Source: Bacteroidota bacterium
GTDB taxonomy: Bacteria; Bacteroidota; Ignavibacteria; Ignavibacteriales; Ignavibacteriaceae
Direction of reading: 5' to 3'
DNA: 24,833 nucleotides
Assembly (NCBI GenBank): GCA_023453665.1
Contig: JAEXTA010000059.1
Coordinates: 1-24,833 of the forward strand
Below the pieces are notes generated by a model. It saw nothing but the letters and a program-made list of their open reading frames with translations, did no database searches and was not told where the DNA came from. Both the position numbers and the translations under genes were made by a program. Within the stretch, counting starts at the first letter, position 1, and every line of letters starts with the position of its first letter. Below are positions 7,590 through 15,870 of this stretch, piece by piece.

Positions 7590-9374
7590 TCACTTAATCA
7601 TCATCATTTTTTTCATTTCTGTGTAAACAGGTATTTTACCATCGCCTATTACTTCAATCCTGTACAAATAAATCCCGCTCGCTAAATCATTGCCTACTGC
7701 CGATTGCCTATTGCCTACTTCTGCATTAAACTCAACTTCATAATAACCTGCACTTTGTTCTTTGTTTACCAACACAGAAACAAGTTCTCCCTTTATATCA
7801 TACACCATCAGTTTTACATAAGCTCTATCTTTAAGTTTATATCCTATGATTGTTGACGGATTAAATGGATTGGGATAATTTTGATATAGCAGATTGTCAT
7901 TTATTGTTAAAGGTAATTCATCAATTGAAACTGATGTTAAATCAACTACTACTTCTTCTGATGGTTTTGATTCATTGCCCTGATTATCAACACAGGTGAT
8001 TTTATAAATAAGTTTACTGCTTTTGTATGGTGGAAGTTGTTTAAATATTGTATCTGCTGGTGATGAAACAAGTTTTGTCGAATCTATGGTGAAATTAATT
8101 ACTGTATCTCTGTAAACTTTATAATAAGAAGTATCTGCTTCTGTGTTCTTATTCCATTTTAATAAAATCTGGTTTGTATCAACAACGGCTGAAAGATTTC
8201 TGGGGGCAAGCGGCGCTAAATCCTGGTATGTGTAGATTTCTCCGAACGGACCACCGTACATACCTATGTCGCTTCTTGTTCCATCTTTGTCTAAAATATT
8301 TGGGTTACCTTTGTCTATTGCAGGTGAATATTGTTGTAGATGAAAGTCGAAGTTCATCTCGGAAGAAGGTATTGTGTCTTTTACAAACATAGGATCAGCA
8401 ATTATATTGCTATCACCTATAAATGGCTGATTGGCTACTAAATCTTGTACTTCCCAGAATAGATTGTAATCAACTAATGGAGGTGATGAATATGCAAATA
8501 CACCGATATTATTTCTTAGAAAAATGTTATTAACTACAATTGTTTTGCTGCCATTGCTTGATTCGATACCTTGTCCGTTCATTTCTGCAAGGATATTATT
8601 TTCAATAGTATCCTTTACAGAATTCTGAAGCGGAGCTAACCTGATGCCTGAGAAATTAAAACCAGCTATGAGATTATTTTTTATCACAGTGCCCGAGGTT
8701 TCTGAATAAATACCAAACGACCTATTAGAGTTTTCCTGAATATAGATATTATTTGTAAACACTGGATAACCACCAAAACCAAACCATACAGGTGTATTCC
8801 CGGTATTTCCTGTAGAAATGATTACATTATTTGTATAAACTGAATGACAGGTATCAGGGAAACATTCGTCTGTAATGCCATAATCAAAGGCATTAATTAT
8901 AAAATTTGAAATATGTACTGAAGATGACCTAATATTTAATGGACTCTCCAGGCTATTTATTCTGCAATACACAGCCACTAGGTTTGATCTTCTTGTAACT
9001 ATTCCATTTCTTTGTGGATTTGATGATTTAAGTGTAAAATATTTAAAGGAAGAATTATTTTCAAAAAAGTAAACAATATCAAAACCCGATATGTTAGTAC
9101 CATCAATAACAGTACTATCCATACTACTGCCCCAGAGATTAATTGTTTTATCAACATATACTGCTTCGTAATAAATACCGTTAGCAACGTAAATAGTATC
9201 ACCAACATCAGCAATGTCAACAGCTTTCTGTATGCTGTCCGCCGCAGTTTCCCAGCTTGTGTATGGCGGTGTGCTGCTGCCGGTTTTACTTACGTAACGC
9301 ACTTCAGCAATGGATGATGTAAAATGGAATATGGAAAATGTGAGAAGGATTAGCACAAATATTTTGGGTTTCAT
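7590..9374 (-). CDS. Secreted parallel beta-helix/FN3 protein with T9SS C-terminal domain
   Basis: 594 residues. A signal peptide covers residues 1-23. Residues 25-75 (YVSKTGSS ... AADSIQKAVDIADVGDTIYVANGIYYE) are the classic entry to right-handed parallel beta-helix proteins of the pectate-lyase/CASH superfamily. The helix rungs run to about 335, with repeated NN-I/V-x-I/L turns, and close with the DFHLQQYSPAIDKGNP motif near 343-358. An FN3 domain (LAPLAPRNLSAVVD ... WNKNTEAD) covers about 386-480. The T9SS sorting domain runs from LYQNYPNPFNPST near 496 to the end. Residues 553-562 (VGNRQSAVGN) are an in-frame short-repeat insertion in that domain. The fold suggests binding or cleaving extracellular polysaccharide, but no catalytic residues can be assigned. 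Confidence 0.88.
   Translation of the reverse strand: MKPKIFVLILLTFSIFHFTSSIAEVRYVSKTGSSTPPYTSWETAADSIQKAVDIADVGDTIYVANGIYYEAVYVDKTINLWGSSMDSTVIDGTNISGFDIVYFFENNSSFKYFTLKSSNPQRNGIVTRRSNLVAVYCRINSLESPLNIRSSSVHISNFIINAFDYGITDECFPDTCHSVYTNNVIISTGNTGNTPVWFGFGGYPVFTNNIYIQENSNRSFGIYSETSGTVIKNNLIAGFNFSGIRLAPLQNSVKDTIENNILAEMNGQGIESSNGSKTIVVNNIFLRNNIGVFAYSSPPLVDYNLFWEVQDLVANQPFIGDSNIIADPMFVKDTIPSSEMNFDFHLQQYSPAIDKGNPNILDKDGTRSDIGMYGGPFGEIYTYQDLAPLAPRNLSAVVDTNQILLKWNKNTEADTSYYKVYRDTVINFTIDSTKLVSSPADTIFKQLPPYKSSKLIYKITCVDNQGNESKPSEEVVVDLTSVSIDELPLTINDNLLYQNYPNPFNPSTIIGYKLKDRAYVKLMVYDIKGELVSVLVNKEQSAGYYEVEFNAEVGNRQSAVGNDLASGIYLYRIEVIGDGKIPVYTEMKKMMMIK
7689..7718 (-). repeat. 30-bp short-repeat insertion inside the T9SS domain
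   Basis: On the minus strand this stretch reads as degenerate units GTAGGCAAT-AGGCAATCG-GCAGTAGGCAAT, encoding VGNRQSAVGN. The neighbouring M43 protein has FNAE directly followed by NLTSG, whereas here FNAE is followed by these ten residues and then DLASG. The segment is therefore an exact in-frame 30-bp addition with a tandem-like composition. Confidence 0.75.
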
Positions 9375-9447
9375 AAAAGCACCCGGTTGTTTTAGAACTG
9401 TGATTACAAATTAAAGGTTTCTTTTACTATTTACGAGAGGAAATTAA

Positions 9448-9473
9448 AAAGGCGATTCAGGAGAATCGCCTTT
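9448..9473 (-). terminator. Intrinsic terminator of the M43 protease gene
   Basis: A perfect 11-bp stem, AAAGGCGATTC (9448-9458) and GAATCGCCTTT (9463-9473), with an AGGA loop. It starts 22 bp beyond the stop at 9496. On the minus strand it runs into TTTTTAATTT. The arm is nearly the same as in the terminator at 7493-7515. Confidence 0.88.
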
Positions 9474-9495
9474 ATTAAAATTATACTGATGATTA

Positions 9496-11430
9496 TTATT
9501 TCACAAGTATCATCTTGTTTGTCTGCATAAAGTTATTTGAAATCAAAGTATAGAAATAAACTCCTGATGTAAGATTTTCAGCATTAAAGTTTACATCATA
9601 AATTCCTGCTTCTTTAACTTCATCAAGCAGACTTGCTACTTCAACTCCAAGTGCATCATAAATTTTTAATGATACGTGTCCTTTGCTTGGTATCTGGTAG
9701 CTTATTACTGTTGATGGGTTAAACGGATTAGGATAGTTCTGATACAATGAATACACTGCCGGTGCTTCAACTGTTGCATTAACAACAGGACTGTACTCAA
9801 ATGTTCCGTCCTGATCAATCATCTTCAATCTGTAGTTATATGAACCGGGATTTAATTTTGAATCGGTAAACATATAATATTTGGATTCCGTGGTTGTACC
9901 ATTACTCTGAACAAATCCTATCTCTTCCCAGCTTGCGTTCATTGAATTGTTTGTAACATTCGCACGCTCAATTTCAAAACCATGACTATTGGTTTCTGAT
10001 GCTGTACTCCAGCTAAGAGTAATGTTTGTCTCTCGAACATTCGCAGCAAAAGTGCTTAGTTCAACAGGAACAGGATTGTCATTCGGATCGCATAAAGCCC
10101 ATGTACTGAACTGTGTAACGCCACTCAATGAAACAGTATTTGCAACCGGATCACCGGTTCCACCCATTGGTGTCCAGGTGCCGCCTGAATATCTGTATAA
10201 TTTTAAATTTGAATCGCCATTATTAAATCCAACAACTTCCGGATCATTATAATAAAGAGTTAATGTTGCATTATATCCTGTTCCATTTGCTGTGATATTA
10301 AAATATCGTCGAACAGCTTTGCTTCCCGCTGGCATATTTGGTGGCAGTAAATTCGGAAATACTTCAACTGTCACTGAATCTGCTGTGCCAAGATTAGAGA
10401 AGTTTAATTTTGCGAATGTCTGTCCCTGCAGGTTGGTGAAGTTATAGTCAACACCAGTTGCAGTAACAGCAATTTTTTCTTTAAGTGATGTCCAGAGCTG
10501 AGTCCTGAATCCTGTGTAAGCGGCTTTCATTCTTGATGTCTGATCATTAGTATAAATATTCATACAACCGTCATCAGAATAGTCCATGTAATTTTCAATC
10601 ATTCTTTCCATTCCAGAACATTGAACAGGATTTGGGCAGGAAGGATAACCTGAAAAATACTGATTACTACATGGGGGAGTGTCATTACACAAATCTGTAC
10701 CTGAACAGGTAGTAACATCACCCCAGGTATGAATAAGATTTAACCAGTGACCGACTTCGTGAGTAGCTGTTCTGCCTAAATTATAAGGTGCTGCCGGTGA
10801 GTTATAGCCGAATGCACTCCAAAGAATTACAACACCATCAGTCGCTGCGGGACCTCCGGGAAATTGAGCGTAACCAAGAATTCCACCGCTAAGATTTGCA
10901 ACCCAAAGATTTAAAAAGTTTGCAGAATTCCAATAAGATAATGCTTTCAGTTGTGCATTTTGTGTCTGGTAATTCCAGCTTGTTACGGCAGTCTGAACAC
11001 GGTTTATTCCTGAATGCGGATTTCCGTTTGGATCTCTGTCAGCTAAACGAAATTCTATTCTGGTGTCTGCGCCGACAGGACTATTATTCCATCCCGGAGT
11101 TCCAAACATCTTCCTGAAATCTTCATTAAAAACACGTATCTGTGACTGGATCATTGCATCAGATATATTCTGTTGTGCTGTGTTCCAGATAACGTGTACA
11201 ACAACAGGTATTGTAATAACTGTTTCAGCAGATAACATATCAGGATTTTGATTTATTATCTGTTGAATACGATCTTCATTCTGAATAAGAATATCACGCA
11301 GTCTTGGATTTTCAGTTTGAAGTTGTTCCATATACTCATGAGTAACACAACGAACATAGTTTTTTTGTGCCATCAACGTAACAGTCAGCAGAGTAAAAGA
11401 AAAGGCGAGGAACAGTAGTCTTTTTATCAT
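9496..11430 (-). CDS. Secreted M43 pappalysin-like zinc metalloprotease with T9SS C-terminal domain
   Basis: 644 residues with a signal peptide (MIKRLLFLAFSFTLLTVTLMAQ). The prodomain-like region to about 70 is followed by the strand ITIPVVVHVIWN that opens M43 catalytic domains. The zinc motif HEVGHWLNLIH is at 224-234 (ligands H224, H228, H234; general base E225), followed by TWGD and a cysteine-rich loop (TCSGTDLCNDTPPC). The Met-turn is YMDYSDD near 281-287. This is the cytophagalysin branch of metzincins, extracellular endopeptidases. A beta-sandwich linker with a VELSTFAANV segment and an FN3-like region leads to the T9SS sorting domain (SLYQNYPNPFNPST ... KMILVK) in the last 80 residues. 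It is monocistronic by appearance, with its own terminator. Confidence 0.93.
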   Translation of the reverse strand: MIKRLLFLAFSFTLLTVTLMAQKNYVRCVTHEYMEQLQTENPRLRDILIQNEDRIQQIINQNPDMLSAETVITIPVVVHVIWNTAQQNISDAMIQSQIRVFNEDFRKMFGTPGWNNSPVGADTRIEFRLADRDPNGNPHSGINRVQTAVTSWNYQTQNAQLKALSYWNSANFLNLWVANLSGGILGYAQFPGGPAATDGVVILWSAFGYNSPAAPYNLGRTATHEVGHWLNLIHTWGDVTTCSGTDLCNDTPPCSNQYFSGYPSCPNPVQCSGMERMIENYMDYSDDGCMNIYTNDQTSRMKAAYTGFRTQLWTSLKEKIAVTATGVDYNFTNLQGQTFAKLNFSNLGTADSVTVEVFPNLLPPNMPAGSKAVRRYFNITANGTGYNATLTLYYNDPEVVGFNNGDSNLKLYRYSGGTWTPMGGTGDPVANTVSLSGVTQFSTWALCDPNDNPVPVELSTFAANVRETNITLSWSTASETNSHGFEIERANVTNNSMNASWEEIGFVQSNGTTTESKYYMFTDSKLNPGSYNYRLKMIDQDGTFEYSPVVNATVEAPAVYSLYQNYPNPFNPSTVISYQIPSKGHVSLKIYDALGVEVASLLDEVKEAGIYDVNFNAENLTSGVYFYTLISNNFMQTNKMILVK

Positions 11431-11520
11431 ATTAGAACCTTTCTTATTTGATATGTTAAGTCTGAAGTTTTTTGTAGTGGTAAAAAATATAGTTTTAAAT
11501 CAATACTAACAAGCAACTAT

Positions 11521-14500
11521 TTATAGTTCCTGCTCTTTAACACGGCAGATTGTTTTGAAATTACAATAGCAGCATATTTTTTCTTCGCGATCCTGAAGTT
11601 TTGAAAGATTAAAAATACCGTTAGCAATGTTTTCGGTATATAGTTTTATGAATGAAGCAGAATTTTCCATTACTGATTGGTTTATATCATTTAGTTCTTT
11701 AAGAGTTATTTTTTTTTCTTTATATGAAGGAATAACCGGATTCATTCCGAATTCATCGTCTTTATATTTTAATGAATATATACCTGCACCCTGAACCAAT
11801 ATTTCTTCACCCGTTTTTTCTTCAAGGAATTTTTTAGCAGCAAGCATATAAATCGGGAGTTGAAGACTTAAACCATTTTCAATGTCAGCTCTTGCCGGTT
11901 TTTTTCCGCTTAATTTATAATCAACAATTTTAAGCGTATTATTTTTTTCATCTATATCAATTCTGTCTATCTTTCCACGGAGATTTACGTCATTCACTTT
12001 CATTTCGGTAAGTGTTTCTTTAGTCTCTGATGACGAAAATTTTCCGAACTGAAATTCAAAATATTCCGGGATGAAAGTATCTTCATTTGCGCGTTCATAT
12101 TCAATAAATTTGTAAAGTATCGAATGTTTCTTATCCCCATTTATTCCCATGATTTTTTCTTTTTCATAAAAAGCCATTGGTAAATCAAACGAAAACTGCT
12201 GCATTTTTTCTTCAGCAATTTTAAAAAGTAATTTCTCAGCGGTGTTAAAGATTTTGTCACTGCATTTGTTAAGTACAATTTTCTTTTGTTTCAGTTCTTC
12301 ATAAAATTCATAAAGTATTGAATGAAGCAGGCTACCCATCTCAAGAGGCTCAATTTCCTCTGCGGGTTCTTCAAGACTTTTTATCCCAAGCACACGTTCT
12401 GAAAAATATTTAAAGGGACACATTGCATACGTTTCAAGTTGCGAAATTGAATATGTGAGATTTTTATATTTATCCAGACTGGCTTTTGCAGACTTATTCA
12501 CAATATTACCAAGCACTCCCGAATACTCAAACGAAAAATCTATATCTCTCCTTTTGCTCTGAATGCTGATTGCTTTTTTAGTATGTGTTATATCAATGCC
12601 GCTTTGAGCTGCAGCATCTCTGAAAATATTTTGCTCTAACCTTTTTTCATTAAGCAGAGACAGTAAATCCTTCTTTGAATAAATCCTGGATGAAAATTCA
12701 TCTGCATTTTTTATTTCAGTTTTAAAAAGTTTATTAAACTCAGTCAGGAACGATGAAACTGTTAATTCCTTTTTGCTGTCACTTACAGGAAATGACAGGT
12801 ACAATTTTTTTTCCCATGAACACAAAGCCTGATAAAACAGGTAGCGTTGTTCAGTCTGGTGATTTAATTCACCCTTCATAAAAGAACCGGAATAAAAAAT
12901 CTCAGGAGTAAATCGTGTAGGCAGATCGCCATCACACATACCTGCTATAAATAAGTACTTGAAACTTAGTCCGCGAATTTCATTTAATGTTGTTACCTGT
13001 ACACCGTATCCGTGTTTTTCTTTAATATTATATCTTGAGGAAGAAACAGCGGTTCTAAGCTGGTTAAGAAAAAATCGTAAACTGAATTTTTTGTCTTCAG
13101 GATATTCAAGTTGAAGGAGATATGTAATTTCATTCAGAACATCAAGAAATGCTGTAATCGCTTTTACATTTTTTTCATTCGATTCAGAATCACCTGATAA
13201 TAATGATAAACTCAAACCAGTACTATGGATCAGCCCTGAAATATTTTCAACGAATTCTTCCGGTGAAAGCTGTTTTACAAATGGATTAAGAATCGAATAT
13301 AACTTTTCAAGATCATCAAGTGCACGTTTAAGCGATTTTTTTTCCAACGAAATGTCATCAAACTCATCGAAATACTTTTCAGAAGATTTCAGCTCATTTA
13401 TTATAATGCTTTTCCAATTCTGAAAACCTGAAACAATTTTATATTTAACCGAAATGTAAAGCAGGTTTGATACATCAATTTCGTTGTTTATAAGATTGCT
13501 GCTTAAAGCCCTGAAAATATTTTTGTAATAAAAATCATTCTCAATTATTTCAAGAAAGTTTATTATCGATATTACCGGTGATGAAGTGTCAAGTGAAAAT
13601 CTGTCAGTAAGATTAAACGGTATTTTATACACATTGAATGTATCTCTTACAACCGGTGTATATGTTTGTATAAGATTGAAAACTACGCAAATGTCAGATG
13701 GGTTTATTTTTTCATCGTTCAGAATATTTTTGATTTCTTTTGCGATTATCTCAATTTCTTTTTCACGTGTTGGTGCGTTAAGTAACGTAATTTTTTCAGC
13801 GAACGATGTTATGGCAGATTCATTCGTTTTATTAAAAAGTTTTTCACGGACAATGTTATTGAATTGATGAACCGGCTTAACACTCTTATCACTGATTACC
13901 TGAAATCCTTTGTCGATAAATTTCGAAAAACATTTATCAAGGTGTGAAAATACTGATGGATTATACCTGTAATAATCAAGTGTTACGAATAGTTCCAGAT
14001 CTTTAACGGCGGATGCCGATGAAATAATCTGAATTTCGGGTGAAGTAAATTCATCAAATCCGTTTATGACAAGTAAATCCACATCACCGTATAAATTCCG
14101 GAATCTTTGTTCAAACTCAATAAGTGAAAACTCATTCACAGATTGATATACATCTCCGATTTCTTTAACTCCAAGAGATTTACACCTCTTATTATAATCA
14201 GTATAAACTGATGCTATGTCAAACGCTTTTAATCTTTCAGCACCTGATAATGATTCCATTTCTTTGAACAGCAATTCAGGAGTGATGCCATGTTTTTTAT
14301 ATTCAGATATTACATTACCAACCCGTTCAAGTGTACCAAATGGAATTTCACCTTTATAATTTGAAAAATATTTTAATTGAACCGACTGAAAACTTTTTCT
14401 TAACAATACTGCAGCAGCAGCTTCACTTAACACACCGGGCGATTTTTGATTATCACTGAATAAGATTGCTGATGAAAAAGTCGATAGTGTTTCAAGATTA

Positions 14501-14673
14501 ATTTTAACAGATGATTGTCCCGGCGATGCATCAATGATTTTCCGTTTAAGTGTTCTTACCCTTCTGTTGGTTGGTACTATCAGTACTGTTGTACTTATTT
14601 CACCGCGTGATATCCGGGAATTGATTTCACCATCAAGATCAATACTTTTGATTTTACTTCTGCTTAAGATCAT
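11521..14673 (-). CDS. AddB/RecB-like PD-(D/E)XK nuclease, Fe-S type, helicase half without P-loop
   Basis: 1050 residues. The C-terminal third is a PD-(D/E)XK exonuclease of the AddB/Cas4 type: YSISQLETYAMCPFKYF (Cys752), GSLLHSILYEFYEEL, GKIDRIDID, the catalytic IVDYK (Asp918, Lys920), QLPIYMLAA, and a terminal C-x2-C-x5-C (Cys1034, 1037, 1043). With Cys752 these can hold a 4Fe-4S cluster. The N-terminal part resembles a superfamily 1 helicase core (VLIVPTNRRVRTLKRK, a motif near DLLVINGFDEFTSPE, GVQVTTLNEIRGLSFKYLFIAGM). It begins where AddB normally has a Walker A loop and shows no GxxxxGK[ST]. Its role is probably DNA end processing with an AddA-type helicase, which is not in this window. 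The start overlaps the CYTH gene stop by 4 bp. Confidence 0.88.
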   Translation of the reverse strand: MILSRSKIKSIDLDGEINSRISRGEISTTVLIVPTNRRVRTLKRKIIDASPGQSSVKINLETLSTFSSAILFSDNQKSPGVLSEAAAAVLLRKSFQSVQLKYFSNYKGEIPFGTLERVGNVISEYKKHGITPELLFKEMESLSGAERLKAFDIASVYTDYNKRCKSLGVKEIGDVYQSVNEFSLIEFEQRFRNLYGDVDLLVINGFDEFTSPEIQIISSASAVKDLELFVTLDYYRYNPSVFSHLDKCFSKFIDKGFQVISDKSVKPVHQFNNIVREKLFNKTNESAITSFAEKITLLNAPTREKEIEIIAKEIKNILNDEKINPSDICVVFNLIQTYTPVVRDTFNVYKIPFNLTDRFSLDTSSPVISIINFLEIIENDFYYKNIFRALSSNLINNEIDVSNLLYISVKYKIVSGFQNWKSIIINELKSSEKYFDEFDDISLEKKSLKRALDDLEKLYSILNPFVKQLSPEEFVENISGLIHSTGLSLSLLSGDSESNEKNVKAITAFLDVLNEITYLLQLEYPEDKKFSLRFFLNQLRTAVSSSRYNIKEKHGYGVQVTTLNEIRGLSFKYLFIAGMCDGDLPTRFTPEIFYSGSFMKGELNHQTEQRYLFYQALCSWEKKLYLSFPVSDSKKELTVSSFLTEFNKLFKTEIKNADEFSSRIYSKKDLLSLLNEKRLEQNIFRDAAAQSGIDITHTKKAISIQSKRRDIDFSFEYSGVLGNIVNKSAKASLDKYKNLTYSISQLETYAMCPFKYFSERVLGIKSLEEPAEEIEPLEMGSLLHSILYEFYEELKQKKIVLNKCSDKIFNTAEKLLFKIAEEKMQQFSFDLPMAFYEKEKIMGINGDKKHSILYKFIEYERANEDTFIPEYFEFQFGKFSSSETKETLTEMKVNDVNLRGKIDRIDIDEKNNTLKIVDYKLSGKKPARADIENGLSLQLPIYMLAAKKFLEEKTGEEILVQGAGIYSLKYKDDEFGMNPVIPSYKEKKITLKELNDINQSVMENSASFIKLYTENIANGIFNLSKLQDREEKICCYCNFKTICRVKEQEL

Positions 14674-15179
14674 GATTTTAAATATGACTTCATCAAATGA
14701 TAATTTGATTTTTTAATCTGCTGGTTTAAATCAAGCTTCAAGAGTTTTACCATATGGTTGAACCGTTTTCGTGCGTCAGACTTACCTTCAATCACGAGGG
14801 TTTCAAGTTCAAGAAAGTTTCCAAGCAATTTTATTTTGTCAAGGTGAATGCGCGTATTATTGAAAAGATAGAGTTGTCTTTTCTTTTCTACGACAAGTTC
14901 AGTTAGAAATATTTTATTTAAAATATTTTCTGTCCCGGCTGATGAAAAATATATTACTTCGTAGTTTGAAAATCTGTCTTTCGATTTTTCATTCCTTTTA
15001 TACCTGATCAGACTTTCTTCTCCGTTTTCGATTCTAAGTTTAAGAAGTGAGTTTTTACTTTTGAAATAAACATCCCGCTGAACAAGTGTTCCTTTAAATT
15101 CTGCATTTATCTGTTTTAGTAATCTGGTTACTTCACTAAAAGAATTAAACGGAATTTTTACTTCAAGGTTTTGAGGCAT
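14670..15179 (-). CDS. CYTH-domain protein (CyaB-like, possible triphosphatase)
   Basis: 169 residues matching the CYTH/triphosphate tunnel fold of class IV adenylate cyclase-like proteins. It starts with NLEVKIPF, where the signature is ExExK; here the first acid is Asn (N4, E6, K8), as in several CyaB-like members. Later strands fit: RDVYFKSKNSLLKLRIENGEE, LIRYKR, VVEKKRQLYLFNNTRIHLDKIKLLGNFLELE with the paired acidic residues of the tunnel, and a C-terminal KSNYHLMKSYL helix. Known members hydrolyse inorganic or organic triphosphates, bind thiamine triphosphate or make cAMP; which applies here cannot be decided. It sits between the methyltransferase (6 bp gap) and the AddB-like gene (ATGA overlap), so it is in their operon. 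Confidence 0.82.
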   Translation of the reverse strand: MPQNLEVKIPFNSFSEVTRLLKQINAEFKGTLVQRDVYFKSKNSLLKLRIENGEESLIRYKRNEKSKDRFSNYEVIYFSSAGTENILNKIFLTELVVEKKRQLYLFNNTRIHLDKIKLLGNFLELETLVIEGKSDARKRFNHMVKLLKLDLNQQIKKSNYHLMKSYLKS

Positions 15180-15185
15180 TGCAGA

Positions 15186-15797
15186 CTATTCGGAAATTTT
15201 GCGGTAAACTTGAAGCACTTCTCTTCCCCGCCTGGGTTTTATCGAATCTATTCTATTTGTTGAAAGTTCAAGTTTCAGGTGTTGAGAAAAAATCGAATAA
15301 GTATCTGACAATGAAATTCCAAACGGTGGTCCGCCTTCTCTCTTTTCAACAGGAAAAAATAACGCGACATACTTTCCGTTATTTTTTAATAGTGATGAAA
15401 TTTTTTTTGCGTATTCTTTTCTTCTGTCCGGATTTATTGCACAATACATTACATACTCATAAACGATGTCAAACCGGTTTTCGTATTCAGCATTAAGCTC
15501 AAAAATGTCTTCTTCAATTGTTTGTATTTTAACTGAACTTTGACTGGCAAGGTCATTTGTAAAATTTATAGCATAAGATGAAAAATCAATTGCAGTAACT
15601 TTATACCCCATCTTCGCCGCTTCAATTGCATCATACCCTTTACCGCACCCTGCTATCAAAATTGAACCGGGTGAAATGATTTTTTTATCGTTTAAAAGTT
15701 TAACAAATACAGGGTTTGCTGAGTTTAAATCCCAGGAAGATTCAGAATTGAGATATTTTTCATTCCAGAAAGAGGCTTTATCAACAAGGGTAGTCAT
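15186..15797 (-). CDS. SAM-dependent methyltransferase, TPMT-like
   Basis: 203 residues. The Rossmann SAM motif is ILIAGCGKGYDAIEAAKMGYKVTAID near 46-71. The N-terminal FWNEKYLNSESSWDLNSANP segment and the EYVMYCAINPDRRKEYAKKISSLLKNNGKYVALFFP segment are characteristic of the thiopurine S-methyltransferase-like branch, which methylates small thiol, selenium or halide acceptors. The real substrate is not deducible. It is first of the three-gene minus-strand operon with the CYTH and AddB-like genes. It is divergent from the outer-membrane protein gene, with 73 bp between the start codons. Confidence 0.87.
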   Translation of the reverse strand: MTTLVDKASFWNEKYLNSESSWDLNSANPVFVKLLNDKKIISPGSILIAGCGKGYDAIEAAKMGYKVTAIDFSSYAINFTNDLASQSSVKIQTIEEDIFELNAEYENRFDIVYEYVMYCAINPDRRKEYAKKISSLLKNNGKYVALFFPVEKREGGPPFGISLSDTYSIFSQHLKLELSTNRIDSIKPRRGREVLQVYRKISE

Positions 15798-15807
15798 TTT
15801 AGATTTG
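15777..15807 (+). promoter_or_regulatory. Bacteroidota-type promoter upstream of the beta-barrel gene
   Basis: TTTA at 15777-15780, a 19-bp spacer, then TAGATTTG at 15800-15807. The known Bacteroidota consensus is TTTG at -33 and TAnnTTTG at -7 with about 19 bp between. It would give a 5' UTR of roughly 55-60 nt before the ATG at 15871. It lies partly within the 5' end of the divergent methyltransferase gene. Confidence 0.45.
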
Positions 15808-15870
15808 AAAATTTATACTATTGATATTAAGATTAAGATGATTATTTTTTATATAAAAATAAGAACGACT

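Noticed and set aside
9989..10252. Plus-strand open frame opposite the M43 protease
   Set aside because: It is fully covered by the protease gene with clear domains on the other strand; no family features.
13586..13867. Plus-strand open frame opposite the AddB-like gene
   Set aside because: Shadow of the coding strand; no motif and no upstream signal.
11521..14673. Reading the Cys-containing PD-(D/E)XK nuclease as a Cas4 or defence nuclease
   Set aside because: Length, helicase-like N-terminal part and motif order fit AddB; no cas genes, CRISPR repeats or other defence genes are nearby.
15179..15496. Plus-strand open frame opposite the methyltransferase
   Set aside because: The opposite strand carries the SAM-binding motif and operon spacing; this frame shows no protein-like pattern.
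15676..15870. Longer N-terminus for the beta-barrel protein
   Set aside because: The extra 65 codons overlap the divergent methyltransferase gene and would bury the signal peptide; the ATG at 15871 is better.
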